A stretch of 64,000 bases of DNA, taken from NCBI GenBank assembly GCA_946894095.1, contig OX335653.1, positions 2,919,001 to 2,983,000 on the forward strand. The letters run 5' to 3'. The notes beneath the pieces are model-generated. The model was not told the DNA's origin. It did not search any database and saw nothing but the letters and a program-made list of their open reading frames with translations. Position 1 is the stretch's first letter. Each line of letters starts with the position of its first letter. Shown here one piece after another: positions 36,301 through 48,300 of this stretch. Made by a program: the position numbers and the translations under genes. The DNA comes from Incurvaria masculella. Its lineage: Eukaryota; Arthropoda; Insecta; Lepidoptera; Incurvariidae.

Positions 36301-39300
36301 CAGCCACCCATTCTGGTTTTTCATTAAAAAAAAGTAGATCCAGTCTAGCAAGTATCTACAACAGCATAGCTGATAGTAGGGAAACATTGCTAACGTCATA
36401 CAAGCGTTGAATAGCAATACATTAAATACAAACCAATGAATATCAGTGATATTTTTTATTTGCAATGACTTTACTTAATTTATAGTTAAATTTAATGATT
36501 TCATAATGCTTGCCTAGGTGAAATTTGGAATTAAGATTAGTTTATTAACGGCGTAACTAGTTCTGGCAGTGGCGGGAGATGGCTCTGGTTGGAAACGTCA
36601 TACACTGCGTTCCTAATTGCGTACATTGCAGAGACTGCAGCTATGTACGCGTACACGGCCGTTCCGAATTGCTTATATTCACTCCCATAAAGGTCATGTT
36701 GAAATAAGGGACGTGCCTCTAGACCGCACACGGATCGTAAAAAGCGCGCACGGTTGAGAGCATGTGCGTCGTGTTTCACATGGATTCGGAACCATGGAGC
36801 AGCTCCTTTCGTGACTAAATGTACTTATCCAACTCAGAATGAGAAATAAAATGGTGCATGAACGGTGCGAGCATTTGAACCCAGACCTCTGGTATGCTAG
36901 GCAAGTCCCCGCGCCACTATGCTACGAGTGTTTGCACAAAAAACAGTACCGGTCATCAATCAAAAAAGTAATAGTATAAAAACGTTTTTAAAAACAATCT
37001 TGTAATAGGATCCATATTATTCATACTATCCCTTGTATATGATAATAGCTACTTACCTCGACCCCTTTCAAGGATATGATCGCGACCGTCCCGTTTGCGA
37101 TAAAGTACATGCATTCGCCGGTGTCCCCCGCGCGAATGATCAGGTCGTTCGGGAGGTACACCTCCGGTTCAAGGCAGCCGAGGATCGTGCCCAGCAGGCT
37201 CTTCGGCAGACCCTTGAATATGGGGACGGTGTCGACCAGCTTGCGGCACGTGTGCAGGATCACCTCTTGACGCAGGTGGTCTGCGATATCAATACGGGCC
37301 GGCTTGATTGACAGATATATTTTTATTATATTTATACAATAACAATACGGTAACCAAGACCGAAATTCACACCTAAAATATTGAATTGCCTCATTCATTC
37401 TGACAACAAACGGTTGAGTGGATAGTCGATGAGAAATTTAAAATAATATGGACAATATGTCCGAACAGTGTTGGTACGGAATGGAACGAAAATGAGAAGA
37501 TCTTTCAACTAGCTACTGCATTTCTTCCCGTGCATGTCTCAAGAGCCAGCGTGTGGTAAACAGCAAGGTCCAATGGATGCGCGGCCATACTCGGTGATAA
37601 TAAGTGACGCCGCCAAGAAGTCGGCTGTGTTCCGGCGTGTATCTCGAGGACCCAGTAGCAAGGGCGATTCAGGGTGAAGAGGAGTGGTCGAGTGACTGTC
37701 AAATGTATCAGAATATCGTCTTTACCTAAAACATCATATAGGTACTAGGTAGGTACCTTTGTTATTTTGCACGGGTACTTGAATGGGTGGACGCACACTA
37801 TTCATTACCGCTCATCATTATCGCATTCATCGCTCATTCAATGCGACGGTAACAACTCGGGCGTGATAACCCTTCAATCATGTTTGAAAACTTACGGCTT
37901 TTCACGCAGCGGGAGGAGACATTTTTCGACGTTTCAAAATGATCGTTCAGGATTGTCAAGGAGGCAGCCGCCACGTTCGTACGCAGCAGACGACTGAAAA
38001 GCCGTCCCGCCGTATGAAAAGCCGTAAGTTTTTAAACATGTTCAACGACCGCAAAACATTCTTTTATTCTAAACAAAATCCCTTTAATCACCCGTTTTTA
38101 AACAATTCACCAAAAAGCCTAATACCAAGATCGACGAATCCCTTAGTCTGCTCTTGCGACATGCGCGGTAAGAAATATTTTTTATGTGCCGAAATTTTGC
38201 TATTAAGCAAAGCAGTAGATAAGTAGGAATGTGACATGTATGTATGTATAATCGACCGTGAAGCATGGACACATTAATTGAAGAAAGAGCCCAGTAAAAA
38301 GAACTACTTTACGAATATACTGCAAGGCTGGACCCGAACCAGCAAAACATACCATTCGCGGGTATTGCGTCTACCAATTTCGCCACCTGCTGTATACCCA
38401 TAATTTGGAATTCTCCTACAGTCCCTCTTCCCGCAATGAATACCTCCTACTAACACATTTTTAAGATTATACCTACATACATTGATTTAACGCTTCATCT
38501 GCGTTGCGGACATTGACTGCAAACATATTGCCGTCATCACCAAAATCGTATTTGGCATCAGACGCTAGAGCCAGTCCTAGGTTGACTTAAGTAAATATAC
38601 TTTTTCGTACTAAGCAGGTACGTCGCTTATTCCAAGGAATGTGACATGTATGTATGTATAATCGACCGTGAAGCAAGGACACATTAATTGAAGAAAGAGC
38701 CCAGTAAAAAGAACTACTTTACGAATATACTGCAAGGCTGGACCCGAACCAGCAAAACATACCATTCGCGGGTATTGCGTCTACCAATTTCGCCACCTGC
38801 TGTATACCCATAATTTACTGGGCTCTTTCTTCAATTAATGTGTCCTTGCTTCACGGTCAATTATACATACATACATGTCACATTCCTTGGAATAAGCGAC
38901 GTACCTGCTTAGTACGAAAAAGTATATTTACTACAGTAGATAAGTATTTAGTTAGGGCTAATTACTATGTTATAACTCTTTACGACGTACATGGAGATTA
39001 CTTCTGATTTTATATTTAATGAAATAGATAAGGATCAAAACGGCGTGTATTGTACCTATACCAACCTCACCACTCCACACGAAGAATTGATTAGGCAACC
39101 ACGTTAAAATTAGGGGTAAATACCGTCGTCATTCTGGGAACCACCATACCTGACAGTTCGCTGAACACGGAGGACTCCCTAAAATAATGTCCTTGAAATC
39201 TGTAGTCGTAAAACTGAAGGATTCTTTTTTGCAGCGTGGCAGGAAATTGTTTATTACGCATATAACTCTGAAAAAAGTATAAGAAAAAAACATTAGATTT

Positions 39301-42300
39301 AGTTGGGATAGATTGATAACCGTCATACCAGTGTTGAATAGGTATAATAAAGGTCCACATGTGGCGTTGCAATTCACATTTCAGAATACATCAAATAGAA
39401 ACCATTGAATATTAATGTTTTTTTATTTACAACGAAACTACTTAATTTATAGTTAAAAAGTAATGTTTGTATCACGCCTACCAAGGCAAAGATTGGAATC
39501 AAACTAAGTTAAATTACGGTGTTACTAGTTACAGTGAGGCAAGATGGAGCTGGTTAGAAATGTCATAGTACGAGTAAAAACCGGCCAAGTGCGAGTCGGA
39601 CTCGCACACGAAGGGTTCCGTACCATCGCACAAGATAAAAAAAAAACACGTTTTTTGTATGGGGCCCCCCTTTAATTATTGTTATTTTATAATGTTACCT
39701 ATTTGTTGTTATAGCGGCAAAATAAAAACATAATCTGTAAAAATTTCAGCTTCCTATCTGTTACGGTTCATGAGATACAGCCCTGTGACAGACGGACAGA
39801 CGGACAGACGGACGGACGGACGGACGGACGGACGGACGGACGGACGGACGGACGGACGGACGGACGGACGGACGGACGGACGGACGGACGGACGGACGGA
39901 CGGACGGACGGACAGACGGACAGCGGAGGCTTAGTAATAGGGTTCCGTTTTTACCCTTTGGGTACGGAACCCTAAAAATAACCAGTTATCGGCGAGCTTT
40001 GTACGTTGCATGACGTTAGCAATATATACTGTTACGAGCGCGCCCCGCTGCGAAGACATAGCGCTGATACACTACCAAAGTGCGCCAAATGGTTCCTTCG
40101 AATTTCAGTAGATGGCGCTACTTGTCTTATTGCATTGCGCAGGCTATCGCATCACTGTCGTCCCATATAAAGTGACGCCTCGTCCAGCTGACTTCAGAAA
40201 TAAATCTCGGACATTCTAGTAATGTCTCGAGGGAGATTGTTCTCGACTGCTGCCCTACTTGGGCGCCTAGAAATCGGTGGAGTGTTCTGGAAAGAAGCTC
40301 CACCGATATAAAAGGCGCCCAAGGCGCAGAGGGCGGCAGTCTATTTTTGGAAGCGAAGTGAGCGACAACAAGCGATATAGAAGTGCAGTGAACTAGCTCT
40401 GAAGTGAATCAGTGAAGTGAGTGATATAGTTTGTAAATTAGTGTTTGAATTAACCTAGTGTGAAATTGTATTTGTGAGTTTGCTTGTGAATTATTAGAAA
40501 TAAAGGAAGAGTGTTGAGTATTGGTGTTTTCTTCTCTAATCTGCACCCTACCCGCGTAACAATTGGTGTCAGAAGTGGGATTAGAGATGCCGATTACACC
40601 GAGAGAGGACCAGGAGCCAGACGGCAGCCGACACAACACCGGCCGAGGATGCAGCAGCCTCAGGAACTCAAGAATTCGAGAGCCATCAATTAATGACGCA
40701 AACTCCTGCCTTGGACTTGAACGCATTGATGACCTTCATGCAAGAACAGGCCCGCCGTCAAGAGGAGCAGATGCAAGAACAGGCCCGCCGTCAAGAAGAA
40801 CAGGCCCGCCGTCAAGAGGAGCAGATGCATGAACAGGCCCGCCGTCAAGAGGAGCAGGCGCAGGAACATGCTCGCCGTCAGGAGGAGCAGCAGCAAGAAC
40901 TGATGTGGGCCGTTAGGGAATCCAATGCCAAAATAAAGGAGAAGCTTGATGAGGTCAACTCTAAGATCGAAGAGCAAGACCAAACTCTCGGGCGCCATGA
41001 AGAGCGACTGAACGGGCTTGAGTCAAAGATATCCGAAGAAATGGAGAAAATCCAGACCTGTGGAGTAACTGTATCTTCATCTGCAACAGCAGGAGCAAGA
41101 TTTAAGGTTCCTCCTTTCGATGGTTTGACATCCTGGGCCGCTTACAAACTTCAGTTTGAATCAGTGGTTATTGCAAATGGATGGAATGAGAACCAAGCAC
41201 GAACTGCTTTGACCTTAGGACTTCGGGACAAGGCACTCCATGTTCTCGAGGCTTTAGGTCCCCGAATCACCTATGACGGACTTTTAGAAGCACTGGAGTC
41301 AAGGTTTGGCGACAAGCATTTGGAACACGTCTACCGAGCTCAACTTCGTGATCGAGTACAACGAGCAAGTGAAGGACTTCAACAGTGGGCACTGGAAATC
41401 GAAAAACTTGTCCGAAAGGCCCATCAATCATCATCGAATTCTTCGTTGGAAGATTACTTGGTGCAGGCTTTCGTGGATGGCATCAGGGACATCGAAGTAC
41501 GAGCTGCTGTACGATTAAGTCACCACGCAACGTTGAAGGACGCTCTTGCCCACGCGTTGGAGGTCGAAGCGGTTCGATCAGATCCCCGAGCGCATCGAAT
41601 AAGAGAAGTGGTGACGTCGGAAACCAGATCACCTGCAAGACGTAAATTTACTCCCCGGTGCTACAAGTGCAATGAACTGGGGCACCTTCGAACCAACTGC
41701 CCCAAAAATCAAACCGAAAGGCCTGATGCTGCAAATGAAGATGAAAAGGCCAGAACCGGGGGGCGGATGCTGGCTGGTAAAATAGAAGCCCCGAAAGTCA
41801 CAATTTCGCAGGCATGTACTGGAAACAGCCTGCTCGTTGAAGGGCAAGTGAACGGGATACAATGCAACTTGACCTTGGATACCGGAGCATCCCGTACAAT
41901 CGTTAAGTCAAAAACCTTTGGCCGCGTCATATGGAATCGTCGCCAGTATTTTAATGGTTGCAGGATTCAGACAGCTACCGGCCAGCACATACCCGTTTAT
42001 GGAGAGATAGAAGTTACGATTAAAATTGGATGTAAGACTTATCGTCATACCGCCGTTTTAGCAGATATCATCGATGATTGCATTCTAGGTTTGGACTTTA
42101 TGAGAACTAACAACTGTAAAATAGATGTGGCAAATGGCGTGCTAATATGTGGCAACGAAGAAGTTTCCTGGCTACGCAAATGTGATGTAATTTCCTCAGA
42201 TAAATTGGACACAGGGAGATCTAAAGTGTCCACTCTTTTGGAAGAAAGCAGACGGGACCTGACTGTTGATGATTTCAAGAAAGCAACAAATCTACTTATG

Positions 42301-45300
42301 CTATATTCAGACATCTTCTCTTCGCACGACGGAGACATTGGGAGAACAAGCATGGTTAAGCACCGCATCGACACAGGAGATGCTCTTCCAATACGTCAGA
42401 GGCCACGCCGCGTTCCCGTAGCTAAAGAAGAAGAAGTTCAGAGAATGATAGCGGACATGCAGAAAAATAATGTTATAGAGACTTCATCAAGTCCATGGTG
42501 TTCACCCGTAGTTCTGGTAAAGAAGAAAGATGGCAGCACCAGATTTTGTGTGGACTATCGACGTTTAAATGATGTAACAAAAAAGGACAGCTATCCGATT
42601 CCTAGAATTGATGACACGCTGGATACATTGAGTGGCATGAAGTGGTTCACAACCCTGGACCTGAAAAGCGGCTACTGGCAGGTGGAAATCGACAACAAAG
42701 ACAAAGAGAAGACAGCGTTTACGACAGGGCATGGGCTGTGGCAATTCAAAGTGATGCCGTTTGGACTTTGTAATGCTCCCGCAACCTTCGAGAGGCTTAT
42801 GGAACGAGTACTTTTTGGGCTGATCGGGGAAGCTTGTCTGGTGTACTTGGACGATATAATCATATTAGGGCGGACATTTGACGAGCACATCAAGAATTTG
42901 GAGAACGTTTTGAGCAAGATTCGCCAAGCTAACCTTAAACTAAGTGGCAAGAAGTGTTCTTTCTTCAAGCGTCAGGTTAGCTATTTGGGTCACGTTATCT
43001 CCGGAAATGGCATCCAAACTGACCCAAAGAAGATCGAAGCCGTACAGGAGTGGCCAATTCCAAAGGATAAGACTGAAGGTCGTGCCTTTTTAGGACTGTG
43101 CTCATATTACCGCCGTTTTGTCCGAAACTTCTCCGAGATTGCTAAGCCTCTGCATCGACTTACAGAAGATAAGCGTCAATTCAATTGGGACGAGGACTGC
43201 GCAAATTCGTTTCAAGAACTTAAGCAACATCTCTGTAACACTCCAATCTTGGGCTACCCCGAAGCCTATAAAGAGTTCATAGTCGACACAGACGCAAGTA
43301 ATACCGGAATCGGCGGTGTACTCTCACAACGTCATGGGGACAAGGAGATCGTTATTGGTTATTTCAGCAAATCCCTTTCAAAACCAGAACGGAACTATTG
43401 TGTGACAAGACGAGAGCTTCTAGCAGTAGTGAAGACTTTGCAGCATTTCAACAAGTATCTTCTCGGCCGAAGATTCCGCTTGAGGACTGACCACGCTGCT
43501 TTGAAATGGCTGCTTCAGTTTAAGAATCCAGAAGGGCAGGTTGCACGTTGGCTGGAACAGCTCCAAGAGTATCAGTTCGATACAGAGCATCGGAGTGGTA
43601 AAACCCATGGAAATGCTGACGCTTTGTCTCGTCGACCCTGCCCAGAAGAGTGTAAGCACTGCATCAGGGAGGAGATAAAGGAGACCGTTCATTTAAAGGC
43701 CATCCGAACGGATAACATCAGCGAAGAATGGAGCAATGAAAACATGAAGCTAGCCCAGGAGGGGGACGATGATCTGATGCCCATTATTCACTGGAAGAGA
43801 GCAGGAGAGACAAAGCCAGAATGGAGAGATATTTCTGCAATGAGCACAGCGACTAAAAGTTACTGGGCGCAGTGGTCGAGCCTGGTACTTCATGACGGAA
43901 TATTGTACAGAAAATGGGAAACACCTAACGGAAAGGATACTTCTCTGCAATTAGTCATCCCCAGATCTAAGATTAAAGAAGTTCTTCAATGCCTGCACGA
44001 TGGAACTTCAGGTGGACATTTGGGAATAAAGAGAACTCTCCTGAAGATACGACAACGGTTCTACTGGATAAATTGTCGCGATGATGTAGAAGATTGGTGC
44101 CGTAAATGCACGATCTGTAGCGCTGTTAAAGGGCCTCATACACGGAGCAAGGGAACTTTAAAATTGTACAATGTTGGAGCTCCGTGGGAGAGAATTGCTC
44201 TTGATGTGGCTGGCCCTTTTCCTCCGACAAATGACGGCAACCGTTACTTTATGGTTGTAATGGATTATTTCACTAAGTGGCCTGAGGTATTTGCCATACC
44301 AAACCAAGAGGCGATCACGGTTGCACAGAAATTGGTCCACGAAGTTTTCTGTCGCTATGGAGTACCTCTCGAGATACACACTGATCAAGGCAGAAACTTC
44401 GAATCCCGAGTGTTTCAGGAGACATGTCGAATAATGGGAATCCATAAGACCAGGACAACCCCATACCACCCACAGTCAGATGGCATGGTGGAACGATTTA
44501 ATCAGACATTGGAAAGACACTTGGCCAAATTGGTAGAAGACCATCAAAAGGATTGGGACCAGTATATTCAGCTGTTTCTGCTGTCATACCGAACCGCTGT
44601 GCATGAAAGCGTAGATGAAACTCCAGCCTACATAAATTTTGGACACGAACTCAGACTACCAGCTGACCTTCTGACAGGAATTCCACCAGAGGCATCCCAT
44701 TGTGTAACAGAGTATGTGTCAGATCTGCGAGGAAAAATGGACGCTGTTTATAAACGTGTCAGAGAGGCTGGTCTACGAGCAAGCGAGCGGATGAAAACAC
44801 GTTACGACCGCAAAGCTAATGGAAATGTATTTGAAGAAGGATCTTTAGTTTGGCTACATAATCCATTACGAAAAAAAGGAAAAAGTCCCAAACTGCAACC
44901 AAAATGGGAAGGCCCATATAGAGTGGTGACTAAAATCAATGACGTGACATATCGTATCCGCCGGAATGATAGATGTCGGGAAAAGATTGTGCACGTAGAT
45001 CGTCTGGCCCGATACCACGGAGACAATTATGCTCGAGACGAGCATAACTAAGGAGGAGGCAGTGTTACGAGCGCGCCCCGCTGCGAAGACATAGCGCTGA
45101 TACACTACCAAAGTGCGCCAAATGGTTCCTTCGAATTTCAGTAGATGGCGCTACTTGTCTTATTGCATTGCGCAGGCTATCGCATCACTGTCGTCCCATA
45201 TAAAGTGACGCCTCGTCCAGCTGACTTCAGAAATAAATCTCGGACATTCTAGTAATGTCTCGAGGGAGATTGTTCTCGACTGCTGCCCTACTTGGGCGCC

Positions 45301-48300
45301 TAGAAATCGGTGGAGTGTTCTGGAAAGAAGCTCCACCGATATAAAAGGCGCAGAGGGCGGCAGTCTATTTTTGGAAGCGAAGTGAGCGACAACAAGCGAT
45401 ATAGAAGTGCAGTGAACTAGCTCTGAAGTGAATCAGTGAAGTGAGTGATATAGTTTGTAAATTAGTGTTTGAATTAACCTAGTGTGAAATTGTATTTGTG
45501 AGTTTGCTTGTGAATTATTAGAAATAAAGGAAGAGTGTTGAGTATTGGTGTTTTCTTCTCTAATCTGCACCCTACCCGCGTAACAATACCTTTCTCTTTA
45601 ATGTATGCTAACACTAAAAAAAAAAAAACTGATCGAGTCATTGGATCGAGTGCTCAGAAAATACATAACCCATCGGTATATTCTAAAACTTCGTTGACAT
45701 AGCCTATCTAGTGAATTGTTTTGAGAATGCGGTGTGTTGAGCTAAAATCTAGGCATCTAGTATGTCCTGCCCAGTAAGATAAACAACGAAACATACCTCG
45801 ACTTGGTCCACCATCTCGTAGTATGTGGTGCTCGAGTTGCAGTGGATCATGTACAGCTCCAGGAGTAGGACTGCAACAGGAATGGTGATGGGCGTGGGCA
45901 CAGTAGGACGACTGCGAACCTGGCATGTAGGAAACTGTCCGAAGAAATTGAAGAATAAGGAGAAAAATTCTGTGACAGGTTGAGTGTGACATGCCTGCGA
46001 TCAATTCATCGAAAGGTGGTCGAGGATCTGCGGGAAAGTTGCTTTCTTATGACCTCGATGATCAATTATAGAACCGTAAAATAAATAAAGAAATGAAATG
46101 TTTAGATATTATGTCAACTATTCTTCTATGCGAAATTATTTAAGGCGGCCCTACCCGGCGGGCCTAACTCATTCGCGGGCACGGTACAAAACCGTGCTGT
46201 TGCGCTCTGGGACCTTCTCTGTTTCAAAGAATAAGACAGGCTCCGTGATGACGAAGATGAGACATGTCCAAAAAAAAGACAATGTGCATAGTGTATGATT
46301 TGGTAAGATTTACGAAAATTTTAATTTTAAAACGACTTATAGCTAAAAGTAAACCACGACCGCTGTAGTAAAAAATCGAACAAAAACCAAATAGATTATA
46401 AATCTTGATTAAGTAAGCTACGTCTGATGACTAATATTTTAAAAATATTCTTACTTTATCATTGCGTAATCCACCTCCAAAGTTATTATATAAAACGCGC
46501 GAAAAATGCGAACTTTCGGACCTTATCACTTAGAAACCAAACACAATTTTACAATGCCAATGGTCATCAGACATCTAGTTCGATCAAATAAAGCTATTTT
46601 GAGCAAAATTTTGGATCTCTGACAAGAAATATGGGCGTGATCTTCTTTCCCCTTTTGTATGGGGAGATGAGCGGGATGGGCCACCTTAAGTTTTAAGATC
46701 GCGGCTGATATGATCTGTAAATGTGAGATGACGCAAAAAACGTCTCTGAACCTTTTCAATCCTGTCTATGTGTAGTTGCCCGTTCCTGCCGATAACCCCA
46801 TAGCTCCTGTAAGTCCGATCTTAACGTAGTACCACCTAACAAGCAGTAAGCCACCTCGTTGGGTCGGCGAGCCCAGCATGTCGATTCTCGACACTCTATT
46901 GACTTTACAATCGAGTCGATCGATAGCCAAATTTCAATCCAGTTGCGTTTGAATTTGGAATTCTTGAGTTCAACTGTGTTCGGATTTTGCGATCGAATAG
47001 CATGTTAGTAGACCGAAGTCAAGTTTGCATCAGGTTCGCAGCAAGTTAGTTGTCCGACTAGCAACGCTTTTCAAGCAAACTAGGTTGTTTCATATTTAAT
47101 CGTATAATAGAGAGGGATAGAAGATCGAATACATTTAGGGCATGGTTGTCGAACCCATAACACAACGCACTTCGTAAATAGAACGTTCTTTCCATTTCCC
47201 GCGCTTTTGTTCCGTGTTGTTTGTCCGAGTTGATAATTTGATTTCGGTATAATTTCATTATCAAGAATGGTTTTCCTACAGTTTAAGCATTGTACTGACA
47301 ACTTAGCAATAAACTATAGAGTTTTTTTTTTAAATATCTCCTCACTACTTAATTGAAATGTGTGTGTGAAATGCAAATATTGTGTTGTAAATATCTACAA
47401 TATTTAATAAACATAGTCAATGCCTTACTTTCTTGTAAATTTTAAGAAAAATAAAGGCATATTAAAAATTGTGAGATGGTTTACCTATCCGATAGAACGT
47501 CTGTGACATTGCTGTAGAAGCCCTTTAGCCTAACATTGTTTGATTACTCCCCGAAGCATAAAATTATAATGATGTGAGTAGAAACATAAAATAACATTTA
47601 TTAATATCTAATGTGTTTATTTTATTATTTTCATTGACATTGAGAATGCAATGAATTAGTAAGGTTTCAAGATAATATTTTGCGCGAGACAGGTTGAGAC
47701 AAACCGAACACACAACTCAAACAAAAAAAAAAATCACTACAGACGAGGCGAGCCGTGTCCTTCACCTTCGAAGCGCCAGCGGTGCGCACGCAGTAACCAA
47801 ACCTGATTCAGTTTTGTTTCTGCGCAGCCGCCGGCGCCGCTTACAAAGGGAATTACTTAATTTGAAGTGAGGTTCAAAATTCTTTGGAGGTTTGGTATTT
47901 AAATTTGAGGTTATGTTGTATGCAAAGACATTTACTTAGAGAAATATTGTTTTTGTTGAATTCAAAATCATCAAATATTTTCCATAGGTGTTGCAACAGG
48001 AATGAAATAAGAATATCGCACTTTGATCGCATAAAATAGTCCAACCGGGCTCAAAAAGTACCTCCTTTGTAAACTGGAAAGAAATTGACTGTAACTCGAT
48101 CCTAACCCAGTTCCAATCCAGCTGAATAACGTCGGAATGCCGATTCTGACGTTTCTCTATACATTGTGATGACAGTTCGATCGCAAACTCGCTCGAAATT
48201 AATTCCGCTACTACTCGCTGGATCGAGGGCGCTGTTGTCGTTTTCAAGAATACCAAAGAACTTTGTCATTGTCAACTTGCTAAGGATAGAGAAGTTCAAT

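Noticed and set aside
36835..36940. tRNA gene on the minus strand
   Set aside because: Only A-box and B-box-like pieces are present; acceptor stem pairing fails. It is better explained as a SINE head.
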